A DNA stretch of 9,590 nt from contig WAOB01000114.1 in NCBI GenBank assembly GCA_015521505.1, positions 1 through 9,590 on the forward strand, read 5' to 3'. This DNA comes from Nanobdellati archaeon. GTDB lineage: Archaea > EX4484-52 > JAADEF01. A program made the translations under genes and the position numbers. The stretch's first letter is position 1. Every line of letters begins with the position of its first letter. Positions 1 through 6,863 of the stretch are shown one piece after another. The notes beneath the pieces were generated by a model that had not been told where the DNA came from, did not search any database, and saw only the letters and a program-made list of their open reading frames with translations.

Positions 1-263
1 CTTATTAGGTGATCCTTGGTTAATGTATTGCTTTCTAAGGATTTATCTTTTATTTGGTATATGTTCTGTTTGTTAATTTTTTTAACTTCTAGAAGGTTTT
101 CCTTTACTAATATATTTAATAATTCGTTGATGTTTTCTAATTGTTTGTTGTGTTTTTTAAGTATCTCTTCTACCTCTTTGCTTGTGAATTCCTTATTTCC
201 AAGCTCCTCTTTCAATATTCTATATCTTATTCTTATCCAAGGTTCAAAAGATTTTAATGACAT
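1..263 (-). CDS. Unrecognised protein with N-terminal winged-helix-like domain (3' end outside window)
   Basis: This reading frame starts with ATG at 263-261 and stays open for 87 codons to the left edge, so the gene is truncated by the window. The protein starts MSLKSFEPWI. Residues 9-73 look like a winged helix: a first helix (about 9-21), a second starting at TSKE (27-36), a third (about 41-54), then alternating polar and hydrophobic residues ending in IYQIKD that could be the wing. Strong Lys/Glu/Asn/Ile/Leu use fits a real protein of an AT-rich archaeon. The opposite strand is also open here, but its product is a Phe/Leu/Ser-rich string typical of an antisense shadow. There is no ribosome binding site before the ATG; an A/T box about 25-30 nt upstream suggests a leaderless transcript. 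It is divergent from copA, with a perfect palindrome between them. It could be a DNA-binding regulator or the wHTH of a larger enzyme; the missing C-terminus would decide. Confidence 0.6.
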   Translation of the reverse strand, partial: MSLKSFEPWIRIRYRILKEELGNKEFTSKEVEEILKKHNKQLENINELLNILVKENLLEVKKINKQNIYQIKDKSLESNTLTKDHLI

Positions 264-280
264 AGATATATATAGGGTAT

Positions 281-294
281 TAAAATTTAAAAAA
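281..294 (-). promoter_or_regulatory. Putative archaeal promoter (TATA-like box) for the leftmost minus-strand gene
   Basis: On the minus strand a T-run followed by AAATTTTA lies about 20-31 nt upstream of the ATG at 263. This is where an archaeal TATA box sits when transcription starts at the start codon. No GGTG/GGAG-type site precedes the ATG, which supports a leaderless mRNA. The whole region is AT-rich, so the exact box is uncertain. Confidence 0.35.
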
Positions 295-324
295 CTATAG
301 GTTAAATACAATTTAACCTATAGT
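294..324. promoter_or_regulatory. Perfect 14-bp inverted repeat, candidate operator between divergent genes
   Basis: The arms ACTATAGGTTAAAT (294-307) and ATTTAACCTATAGT (311-324) are exact reverse complements separated by ACA. The element abuts the upstream side of the A/T box of the minus-strand gene and lies 81-111 bp upstream of the copA start. This is a natural position for a dimeric DNA-binding protein acting on one or both divergent promoters. The TAGGTTA...TAACCTA core loosely resembles half-sites of DtxR/IdeR-type metal regulators, but the spacing is longer, so that link is weak. It could instead form an RNA hairpin if transcribed; no clear T-run follows it directly on the plus strand. 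Confidence 0.55.
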
Positions 325-351
325 GGTTTGTTTTAGATCGTAACATCATCT

Positions 352-390
352 TTTTAAAATTATATATATTAAAAATTTAATATATTTTTA
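352..390 (+). promoter_or_regulatory. Putative archaeal promoter region of copA
   Basis: Two overlapping A/T boxes precede copA. The proximal one, TTTAATATATTTT at 376-388, begins 29 nt before the ATG and would give a leaderless start. The same 13-mer precedes the surface-protein gene at nearly the same distance. The distal one (about 355-370) would start transcription near 385-395 and leave a leader of 10-20 nt containing the GGTGG at 396-400. The sequence does not say which is used. Confidence 0.4.
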
Positions 391-395
391 GTAAT

Positions 396-400
396 GGTGG
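396..400 (+). promoter_or_regulatory. Possible ribosome binding site of copA (GGTGG)
   Basis: GGTGG ends four bases before the ATG at 405. It matches the GGTG core of the usual archaeal anti-Shine-Dalgarno complement and has the same spacing as the GGTG before Rpp30. It works only if transcription starts upstream of it; with the proximal TATA box it would be incidental. Confidence 0.4.
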
Positions 401-404
401 TTTT

Positions 405-2804
405 ATGGATCATGAACATAATCACAAGGATGTGGGGAAGGAAAATGATGGTAAGAAAGATAGGCATCATAAACACAATCACGAAAATGAGCATTCTAAT
501 CATAAAGGAGTTGAGCACAATCGTAACAATCACGAGCATCACATAAAAATCACCCTAAAACTGGGCAATTTAGATTGTCAAAGCTGTGCTGTAAACATTG
601 AGAAGATGGTGAAGAAAAAAGTGAAGGATGTTCACGATATAAGTGTTAATTATTATACAGGCAATGCAATAGTACATTTAACCTCTCATGATTCATTGAA
701 TGAAGTTATAGAAGTTATAGAAAATATGGGCTATGAAGTAGTTAATAAAAGAGAAGTACTTAATCAACATGAACACTCTATGGAGCATTCTAATCATGAA
801 GGACATGAACATCATGATCACGGTTTTGGACATGTTAAAAAAGAGGTTGAGCATTATTCAAAGATGGTAAAACTTGCTTTTCTATTCTTCATTCCCTCTG
901 CTTACTTGTTTTTGGCAAAGTATTTTTCTTTACCTACTATAGAGAATGATTTTGCAAGATTCTTTTTAGAGTTTTTATTAACCACTGGTATGCTTTATGC
1001 TGGTAGAAGGATCATGGTTTCTGGTTATATCGGGGTTAAAAATCTGAATCCAAACATGGATTCTTTAGTTTTTATAGGAGTGATGGCTGCTTATTTATAT
1101 AGTACTGTTTTGATGTTCCTTAACTTTTATGGTTATTCATTGAAAGAAGTTTATTTTGATACTGCAACTTTCATATTGTTTTTCATTTTGTTGGGTAAAT
1201 ACTTGGAGGCAAAGGCAAAGAACAAAACTATGGATGCTTTAAATAAATTGCTTGCTTTAAAACCGCAAAAAGCAATAGTTGTTAGGGATGGGAAAGAAGT
1301 GGAGATTAATGCGAAAGATATAAAAGAAGGTGATAAAGTAATAATAAAACCAGGAGATAAGGTTCCGGTTGATGGTGTTATTTTAGAGGGGCAAGCGGAA
1401 TTTGATGAATCTGCTTTAACAGGAGAGAGTTTTCCGGTTTTCAAGAGAAAAGAAGATAGAGTTTTAGCTGGAAGTATATGTTTAAACAGCAGAGTGGTTA
1501 TAAAAGCATTAACTGATGGTGATAAGACAATAATTGAAGAGATGATATCTACTATTAAAGAGGTAATGGAAAAGAAGACTGCCTTACAAAACTTAGCCGA
1601 TAAAATCTCTTATTACTTTGTCCCTTCTGTTATTGTTATTGCGATACTCTCTTTCATAATGTGGTTTTTAGTTAAAGATTTTGCATTTGCTTTAATTGCT
1701 GCTATATCTGTATTAATTATTGCATGTCCTTGTGGTTTGGGATTGGCTATACCTTCAGTAATAGTTAACTCTATTGCTTTAGCATCTAAAAAAGGTGTTT
1801 TAGTTAAGGATATAGATGCTTTGGAGAAACTTCATGAGGTTGAGAACTTTGCTTTTGACAAAACTGGAACATTAACAAAAGGGGAGTTATTTGTTGTTAA
1901 AATAATTCCTCAAGGTAATTACTCAACAGATGATGTCTTGTTCTATGCTTCTATTGCAGAACAAGGTAGCAATCATCCAATAGCAAGAGCAATAATAAAA
2001 CATGCTAAAGAGAAGAAAATAGTTATTGCCAAGGGGGAAAATTATGAGGAGATTCCTGGTAAGGGAGTAACATGTATGTATGAAGGTAAGATGCTTGCGG
2101 TAGGTAATAGAATATTTGTAGAGGAGATATCAGGGAGGAAAATTGAAGAAGAGGAGAGGGTAGGTAAGATAATGTATATTTTCTATGATAAAAACATGAT
2201 AGGTAAGATTATTTTGGATGATGAGATAAAAGAGAATGCTAAAGAAGTTTTGGATTATTTAAGGCATCATGGCAAAAAAACATATTTGATTACTGGAGAT
2301 CACAAAGACAATGCTTTGAGAATAGGTAAGATGTTAGGATTTAAGGAAGAGGAGATAAAGTATAGTTTATTACCTAAGGATAAGTTGAAAGTTATAGAGG
2401 AGCTTTCATCAAACGGTAAAGTTGCTTATGCAGGAGATGGGATAAACGATGCAATGGCATTGGCTAAATCAGATATAGGAATAGCTATGCCAGTAACGGA
2501 AATTGCTGTTTCTGCAGGTGATTTGGTTTTACTCAATAATAAAATAGACAGAATAGGATATTTATACGATTTAAGTAAGTATCATAAAAGAAAAGTTAAG
2601 CAGAACTTGTTTTGGGCATTCATATATAATGTCTTAGCTATACCTGTTGCTGCAGGTGTGTTGTATCCATTCACAGGTTTAATGCTAAAACCAGAGATTG
2701 CAGCTATAGCAATGTCTTTATCAAGTGTTAGCGTAGTGAGTAATGCTTTATTGATGAGGGTTTTGTTTAAAAGTAGGTTTGAGAAAAATGTTTTTAAGAA
2801 GTAA
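405..2804 (+). CDS. copA: Cu(+)-exporting P-type ATPase (P1B-1, CopA type) with His-rich N-terminus
   Basis: This 799-aa integral membrane pump uses ATP to export monovalent copper (possibly silver) from the cytoplasm. Residues 1-46 carry 13 His. One heavy-metal-associated domain follows (about 47-115), with the CxxC pair C58/C61 in LDCQSC. A second His-rich stretch (about 121-150, 10 His) precedes the membrane domain. Catalytic signatures are complete and in order: TGES (339-342) in the actuator domain, CPC (441-443) in the metal-transport helix, the phosphorylation loop DKTGT with D485, the HP dipeptide (524-525) of the nucleotide domain, TGD (630-632) and GDGIND (677-682). Copper specificity is supported by YN (741-742) and MSLSS (770-774) in the last two helices, the P1B-1 pattern. 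The His-rich flanks could bind Cu, Zn or other ions and are not typical of minimal CopA proteins. The start is the first in-frame ATG. The gene stands alone, divergent from the left gene and overlapping the convergent gene by 11 bp. No copper chaperone or known copper regulator is visible. Confidence 0.95.
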   Translation: MDHEHNHKDVGKENDGKKDRHHKHNHENEHSNHKGVEHNRNNHEHHIKITLKLGNLDCQSCAVNIEKMVKKKVKDVHDISVNYYTGNAIVHLTSHDSLNEVIEVIENMGYEVVNKREVLNQHEHSMEHSNHEGHEHHDHGFGHVKKEVEHYSKMVKLAFLFFIPSAYLFLAKYFSLPTIENDFARFFLEFLLTTGMLYAGRRIMVSGYIGVKNLNPNMDSLVFIGVMAAYLYSTVLMFLNFYGYSLKEVYFDTATFILFFILLGKYLEAKAKNKTMDALNKLLALKPQKAIVVRDGKEVEINAKDIKEGDKVIIKPGDKVPVDGVILEGQAEFDESALTGESFPVFKRKEDRVLAGSICLNSRVVIKALTDGDKTIIEEMISTIKEVMEKKTALQNLADKISYYFVPSVIVIAILSFIMWFLVKDFAFALIAAISVLIIACPCGLGLAIPSVIVNSIALASKKGVLVKDIDALEKLHEVENFAFDKTGTLTKGELFVVKIIPQGNYSTDDVLFYASIAEQGSNHPIARAIIKHAKEKKIVIAKGENYEEIPGKGVTCMYEGKMLAVGNRIFVEEISGRKIEEEERVGKIMYIFYDKNMIGKIILDDEIKENAKEVLDYLRHHGKKTYLITGDHKDNALRIGKMLGFKEEEIKYSLLPKDKLKVIEELSSNGKVAYAGDGINDAMALAKSDIGIAMPVTEIAVSAGDLVLLNNKIDRIGYLYDLSKYHKRKVKQNLFWAFIYNVLAIPVAAGVLYPFTGLMLKPEIAAIAMSLSSVSVVSNALLMRVLFKSRFEKNVFKK
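489..804 (+). repeat. Direct repeat encoding EHSNH(K/E)G on both sides of the HMA domain of copA
   Basis: The 15-mer GAGCATTCTAATCAT occurs at 489-503 and again at 783-797. The similarity extends to 20 of 22 bases (489-510 and 783-804). The copies encode EHSNHKG (residues 29-35) and EHSNHEG (127-133) in the two His-rich segments that flank the metal-binding domain. Near identity at DNA level points to an internal duplication rather than chance use of His codons. Confidence 0.7.
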
Positions 2805-3390
2805 CTTCATCAAGAGTTTTCTTTTTTCTTTCTTCTATGCTTTTTTCCTCATGGAAGGAATCTAACAAGTGTATGTGGATGTTGTAATCTATCTTCTTAA
2901 ACTTTTTGGCAATGAAATCAAAGCTTGTCATAACATGAATCTTTGCAGGGTTTTTAACATCGTGATAAGCATAGGAGAAGATTGTTTTTAAGAATAAATC
3001 ATCTGAGAAGTGCTTATTATATTCATAAGAGCAGAAGATTTTATCAAATAGAGCAAGATGCTCTTTAAAGCATGCTCTATAATTTTTTAGTTGCGTTAAC
3101 AGTATGAAGTTAAACTTCTCGTGGTTTTTCTCTATCCATCTTAGTATTTTGCTATCCAAAGAAATGTAGAGCTCTTCATACATGTTTCTTTTAAGTAATG
3201 TTCTATAATCATAAAAAACGCTCTCTTCTGATGCTAATCCCTTAAAAAGTAATTTTGTTTTATCGTAAAGATAAGTTTTCTCTGTAGGTGTTAGGGAATA
3301 GTATTTGCTTAACCTATCTTTAAACAAACTCCACGAAACCAAAACCTCGGATGTTATGATGAGATAAGGTACTTGGTTATTGTTTTCCAT
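2794..3390 (-). CDS. Hypothetical protein, possible catalytically dead HAD-fold protein
   Basis: This 198-aa soluble protein has no signal peptide or membrane segment, and I do not recognise it by name. Its layout resembles a HAD-superfamily hydrolase. There is an N-terminal hydrophobic strand (LIITSEVLVS, 10-19) where the DxDxT motif should be, and a helical, cap-like stretch (20-80). A helix plus strand ending in Thr follows (LRWIEKNHEKFNFILLT, 83-99; motif II-like), then LFDKIFCSYEYNKHFSDDLFLKTI (114-137), which mimics the segment around motif III. Last comes KIHVMTSFDFIAKKFKK (150-166) followed by a strand, placed like the GDS...D motif IV. The catalytic aspartates of motif I (T/E instead of D/D) and the GD of motif IV are absent, so phosphatase activity would be lost if the fold assignment is right. 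The C-terminal tail (180-198) is highly charged. Transcription appears leaderless, from a TATA box about 26 nt upstream. The gene converges on copA with an 11-bp overlap. The CDS is likely real; the fold is an inference from pattern only. Confidence 0.7.
   Translation of the reverse strand: MENNNQVPYLIITSEVLVSWSLFKDRLSKYYSLTPTEKTYLYDKTKLLFKGLASEESVFYDYRTLLKRNMYEELYISLDSKILRWIEKNHEKFNFILLTQLKNYRACFKEHLALFDKIFCSYEYNKHFSDDLFLKTIFSYAYHDVKNPAKIHVMTSFDFIAKKFKKIDYNIHIHLLDSFHEEKSIEERKKKTLDEVTS
2815..2847 (+). terminator. T-rich tract, candidate archaeal terminator for copA
   Basis: Starting about 10 nt after the copA stop, the plus strand carries successive T-runs (TTTT, TTTTTT, TTTTTT) separated by short C-containing breaks, with no obvious hairpin. 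Archaeal intrinsic termination often needs only such runs. The same bases encode the Lys-rich C-terminus of the convergent gene, so the tract may simply reflect that coding sequence. Confidence 0.35.
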
Positions 3391-3410
3391 TATAATTATT
3401 TGGGTGAGGG

Positions 3411-3424
3411 AGTATATATTTTTA
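3411..3424 (-). promoter_or_regulatory. TATA box of the HAD-like gene, leaderless promoter
   Basis: On the minus strand TAAAAATATATACT runs from 3424 to 3411. Its centre lies about 26 nt upstream of the ATG at 3390, the usual TATA-to-start distance in archaea. The bases between it and the ATG contain no GGTG or GGAGG motif. Together these suggest a leaderless transcript. Confidence 0.5.
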
Positions 3425-3472
3425 TTGTGACATTTTAATTAGCTTGTTGTGTGATTAAATACCCACAAAAAC

Positions 3473-3485
3473 TTTAATATATTTT
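3473..3485 (+). promoter_or_regulatory. TATA box of the surface glycoprotein/RNase P operon, leaderless promoter
   Basis: TTTAATATATTTT starts 31 nt before the ATG at 3504, and an identical 13-mer precedes copA by 29 nt. The intervening CCCTTCTCTATATTCTTT has no Shine-Dalgarno-like motif, so the mRNA probably starts at or next to the ATG. It would drive all four downstream genes, because no gap large enough for another promoter exists before 8791. Confidence 0.5.
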
Positions 3486-3503
3486 CCCTTCTCTATATTC
3501 TTT

Positions 3504-6500
3504 ATGCATGGAAAATATTTGGTGTATGTTTTGCTGGCTGTTATTCTAAACATTATGATTTCTTATCAAACACCAGTAGTTATTACAGACATTTATGATT
3601 CTCCTGATCCTTTACCTTATAATCAAGGAAACATTACGATAACAGCAGTTGTTAATAGAATTGACTCACCAGAAACTAATGTTTTACTACAGATTCTCTC
3701 TCCAGAAGTGGTTAATGTTTCTTACTATAAGAAAGAGTTTATTGACAGCCAAAGGAACAAATACTACTTTACTTTTGATCCTTCATTAATTGGCACTTAT
3801 TCTTATAGGATTTATGCAATAAATGACAACAACGAAACTACATTATCAGAAACTAAAACATTTGAATCAGCAACATTCCCTTATTTTGAAGCAATAATTT
3901 ATGACTCAAAGGTTAAGTGGGATTATGGCAATGTAACTTTTAACATAACCATGAGGAAATGGGAACAAAACAACATAAGTTATAATGTCTCTCATGTAAT
4001 TGTTATGATATATTATCCAGAAGTGGTCAATATAACTTTAACCAAAACCTATGAAGAAGGAAACTTTTCTTATTGGTATGGCGAGTTTGATCCAAAGGAA
4101 AAAAGCTATTACATCAAAGGAGATTATGATCCTTTATACAGGTTTAAAGTTTTTGCTAATGATACTTTTGGGAATATTTCAATTTCAGAAGAGAGAACTT
4201 TTATATCAGAGACATATTATCCTGTAATAAACAAGTCATACATAATTCCTGGAAAATTTATCTCTATAGGGGTTAATGTTTCTATCTTTGTTGTGGTTTA
4301 TGATGAGACCAACTATACAAATAAAAGTTCAAATATAAACCTAACTGAAATTTATCTTTTAGAGCCCGATTTGTCCTTAAGGATAGAAAATATGACAAAA
4401 ATAAACAAAACCCACTATGTTTTTAACTTTACCCCGGCAAAGGAGGGAGATTATTTCTATAAAATTTATGTTTACGATGAAGAAGGAAATGTTGTAGAAA
4501 GTCCTTATTATGGATTGTCCACCTCACCAGCAACCTATGATGTTATAAACATCTCTGTGAAGATAAAGCCAAGTTGCCAGGCAAGAATTTTCCTCTTGCC
4601 AGATGAAGATAAGCTCCTAGTCAACACAACCATAATATGGTTAAGTATATTTGAAAACATAGGCAATGTGCCTTTGAATGAAACAACAAACATATCTATA
4701 GAGAAGGATGAGATATTACCGGGAGAGGAGAAGTTTGTTATAATTCCTCCAAATATTTTCGCCTATTCTAAAGATGAGGAAGAAGAAGTGGACATATTAG
4801 ATGATACTTTCTTCTTCTTAATCTGGTTTACTCATGGTTTGCCTTTAGGTAATTATACTGCAAGAACCTATTCAAGTTTTTGGGCTAATGTTTCTTATGA
4901 AGGAGGTTATTTTTATTGTAATGGAACTGTTAATGATACCGTTAAGTTTGAGTTGGTTGATGCAATAGGAGAGTCAAGACCCTCACCATTTTTAGTAATA
5001 AGGGAAATGCCAGAGCAGATTTCACAAGATCCTGATTGTTTAACAGATGAAAACCGATGTATCTCTACTAAAATAAGGTTGATATTGTTCAATAGAGGAG
5101 ATAAAGTTGCTAGAGATATAACTGTTAAGGACACAATAAACCTGCTTTCCTGTTCTTATGATAATACTTCTTATTGCCAGGATGTTAAAGTTAAATGCTT
5201 AAACTCTTCCTCATACTTTTGCGAAGTAACAACAAACCAATCTGTAGAAACAGCATCTTTACAGTTTAACATAACAAGAGAAATAGGACCAAGAGATTAT
5301 GTTATTTTAGAGTATTTATTGTATCCTCCAAAAAGTATGCTTGTTTATAATGATTCCATTTATAGATTTAACCTTCAAGGAAGGCATAAGTACGGGGATG
5401 ATACAACAAAATATATTATACAAGAGAACGATTTGAGATATAACAAAGAGGAGTATAAATTACTTTATCTTAGAGAACTACCTTCTTTTATGTTTGATTT
5501 AACCGTCTTGTCATCAAACACAACAGAAAAAAGAAGAAGTTTCTCTGTTGAAACAGAGGAAGAATTTCTTATATCTGCACGATTCATTTCTGATGTCTCA
5601 ACAAGTAATTGGGTTTTGAATGTAACATTCCCAAAACCTTTTACTTTGAAATCATGCTCTTATGTTTCTGGTCCAACATGCTCATGCAGTATAGACAACA
5701 TAACAAATGCAGCAGTGTGTTACGGTTCTCAACAAGTTAATAAAGAAGATGTTGTAGAGTTTAGTATAAAACTTCAGAATAACATAAACTCAGAATATGT
5801 TTTACCAACTTTTGCGAATGATACAACTTATTTTTTTGATGAAGACTTTTTACCAGGTTTATTTGTTATTTCCATACCTAAAAATGAAATTCCTCTACCC
5901 GTTCCTCAACCAGTACCTGAGCCAACACCCCAACCAGAACCTCAACCAGAGCCACAACCAGAAACAGGTCCTGAAATAAACCAGCAACATCTGCCAAAAG
6001 TAGAAATAGTCATAAGACCTTTGAATGAAAGTTACGTTGTTTATCAAGGAGATATCTTTCCAACTTATTTTGAGGTAGAGAATATAGGAAATGTTACTGC
6101 AGAAAACATAACTATAGAGGCAATATTGCCTTCTGATTTGTGGGATCAAAGTAGATCATACATAGATGTTTTAGATCCTGGAGAGAAGGTTAATAGAACT
6201 TTGATGTTTTCTATAGATGAGAATGTTGCTCCTGGAGTTTATGTTATTCCTGTTAAGGCAATGGTCAAGGATTCGATAGCAGATATAACTTATATTACTA
6301 TAAAGGTTTTGTTCGCTAAAAAACTTGCTAAACTTAAAATTCTAGAAACTGCTTATGAAGTTGAGATAAAAGAAGGAAGTAATTTAACTTTACCTGTTTT
6401 GATAAAAAACATTGGAAAAAAAGTCTTGCATAATGTTTCAGTGAGGTTAGAAAATATTGAGGAATGCTTGGAAGGTTTTTCATCGACAAAAGAAAAACTC

Positions 6501-6863
6501 AATCTAAATGAATCTAGAACCATCTATGTGAATATGAAAGCGAAAGAGGTTAAATCAAAGCAGTGTAAAGCCATACTTATTGCTTATTCTGATGAGGATG
6601 CATATGATTTTTCGCCTTTAATAATAAAGATTTATCCTAAACCTGCTTTACTTCCCTTAAGGGAAAACCTAACTCCTTTAATCTCGTTGTTATGGACTCT
6701 TGTATTTATTTTATATGCTGTAATCAGGAAAAGAAAAGCAATGCGTGGAGAGAGGCCCAAATCAAAGGTGCCAAGGTTGATACTTTACTTGTTGCTTTTA
6801 GGAGAGATAATAATTATAATTTATATTGTTTTGTGGATATTTGGATTAGTGGTGTTATTATGA
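3504..6863 (+). CDS. Large membrane-anchored surface glycoprotein with Ig-like and NEW3/CARDB-like domains
   Basis: The 1119-aa protein starts with a signal peptide or anchor (about 5-20). Three tandem Ig/FN3-like repeats follow (about 23-125, 125-237, 238-340). They share PEVVN...FDP and a Y-x-IYA-x-D...GN...SE ending; PEVVN recurs at 67 and 172. Residues 345-490 look like a CARDB-type beta domain. Two further beta domains (about 492-640 and 660-790) carry a matching cysteine-rich SCSY motif (C550/C558/C565/C573 and C718/C726/C728/C739), likely disulfide-bonded. A Pro-rich linker (797-823) leads to two NEW3/CARDB-like domains (about 830-935 and 940-1045) marked by EVENIGNVTAENI and LIKNIGKKVLHNV. 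The C-terminus has two membrane helices (about 1057-1074 and 1090-1117) around a basic loop with RKRK, which predicts a cytoplasmic loop and an exterior body. By hand I count about 44 N-x-S/T sequons, so heavy N-glycosylation is likely. A role in the cell envelope, adhesion or host contact is inferred; no enzymatic motif is seen. It overlaps the next gene as ATGA. Confidence 0.85.
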   Translation: MHGKYLVYVLLAVILNIMISYQTPVVITDIYDSPDPLPYNQGNITITAVVNRIDSPETNVLLQILSPEVVNVSYYKKEFIDSQRNKYYFTFDPSLIGTYSYRIYAINDNNETTLSETKTFESATFPYFEAIIYDSKVKWDYGNVTFNITMRKWEQNNISYNVSHVIVMIYYPEVVNITLTKTYEEGNFSYWYGEFDPKEKSYYIKGDYDPLYRFKVFANDTFGNISISEERTFISETYYPVINKSYIIPGKFISIGVNVSIFVVVYDETNYTNKSSNINLTEIYLLEPDLSLRIENMTKINKTHYVFNFTPAKEGDYFYKIYVYDEEGNVVESPYYGLSTSPATYDVINISVKIKPSCQARIFLLPDEDKLLVNTTIIWLSIFENIGNVPLNETTNISIEKDEILPGEEKFVIIPPNIFAYSKDEEEEVDILDDTFFFLIWFTHGLPLGNYTARTYSSFWANVSYEGGYFYCNGTVNDTVKFELVDAIGESRPSPFLVIREMPEQISQDPDCLTDENRCISTKIRLILFNRGDKVARDITVKDTINLLSCSYDNTSYCQDVKVKCLNSSSYFCEVTTNQSVETASLQFNITREIGPRDYVILEYLLYPPKSMLVYNDSIYRFNLQGRHKYGDDTTKYIIQENDLRYNKEEYKLLYLRELPSFMFDLTVLSSNTTEKRRSFSVETEEEFLISARFISDVSTSNWVLNVTFPKPFTLKSCSYVSGPTCSCSIDNITNAAVCYGSQQVNKEDVVEFSIKLQNNINSEYVLPTFANDTTYFFDEDFLPGLFVISIPKNEIPLPVPQPVPEPTPQPEPQPEPQPETGPEINQQHLPKVEIVIRPLNESYVVYQGDIFPTYFEVENIGNVTAENITIEAILPSDLWDQSRSYIDVLDPGEKVNRTLMFSIDENVAPGVYVIPVKAMVKDSIADITYITIKVLFAKKLAKLKILETAYEVEIKEGSNLTLPVLIKNIGKKVLHNVSVRLENIEECLEGFSSTKEKLNLNESRTIYVNMKAKEVKSKQCKAILIAYSDEDAYDFSPLIIKIYPKPALLPLRENLTPLISLLWTLVFILYAVIRKRKAMRGERPKSKVPRLILYLLLLGEIIIIIYIVLWIFGLVVLL
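5907..5966 (+). repeat. Five degenerate 12-bp tandem repeats encoding a (Q/E)PxP linker
   Basis: Five consecutive 12-base units, typified by CAACCAGAACCT (5931-5942) and CAACCAGAGCCA (5943-5954), encode QPVP, EPTP, QPEP, QPEP and QPET. The stretch forms an extended, stiff Pro-rich spacer between the distal beta domains and the membrane-proximal pair of the surface glycoprotein. Such units can change copy number by slippage, so linker length may vary among strains. Confidence 0.8.
6851..6854 (+). promoter_or_regulatory. Ribosome binding site that fixes the Rpp30 start (GGTG)
   Basis: GGTG lies five bases before the ATG at 6860, inside the last codons of the surface glycoprotein gene. It supports this internal ATG over the more upstream in-frame ATG at 6692. 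The extra 56 residues from 6692 would only re-read the glycoprotein's membrane-anchor region in another frame. Confidence 0.6.

Noticed and set aside
16..300. Open frame of 94 codons on the plus strand.
   Set aside because: It is antisense to the better minus-strand frame, has a Phe/Leu/Ser-rich shadow composition and runs into the palindrome.
1151..1444. Minus-strand open frame inside copA.
   Set aside because: It lies entirely within the well-supported ATPase coding sequence and has no recognisable domain or promoter.
3444..3468. Small TTGTG...CACAA inverted repeat in the divergent promoter gap.
   Set aside because: Arms of only five bases in AT-rich DNA are expected by chance.
3504..3566. 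Possible class III (prepilin-type) signal on the surface glycoprotein, given the prepilin peptidase in the same operon.
   Set aside because: The N-terminus MHGKYLVYVLLAVIL lacks a convincing charged residue-Gly/Ala cleavage site; it looks like an ordinary secretory signal.
4913..5134. Minus-strand open frame inside the surface glycoprotein gene.
   Set aside because: It is short and antisense to a clearly coding region, with no family features.
5797..6149. Plus-strand (5797-5979) and minus-strand (5895-6149) frames across the Pro-rich linker.
   Set aside because: The repetitive linker DNA keeps several frames open; the Asn/Gln/His and Trp/Leu repeats are by-products.
6692..6859. Upstream in-frame extension of Rpp30 to an ATG at 6692.
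   Set aside because: The 56 extra residues overlap the membrane-anchor coding region, have no Rpp30 counterpart, and the internal ATG at 6860 has GGTG and an ATGA junction.
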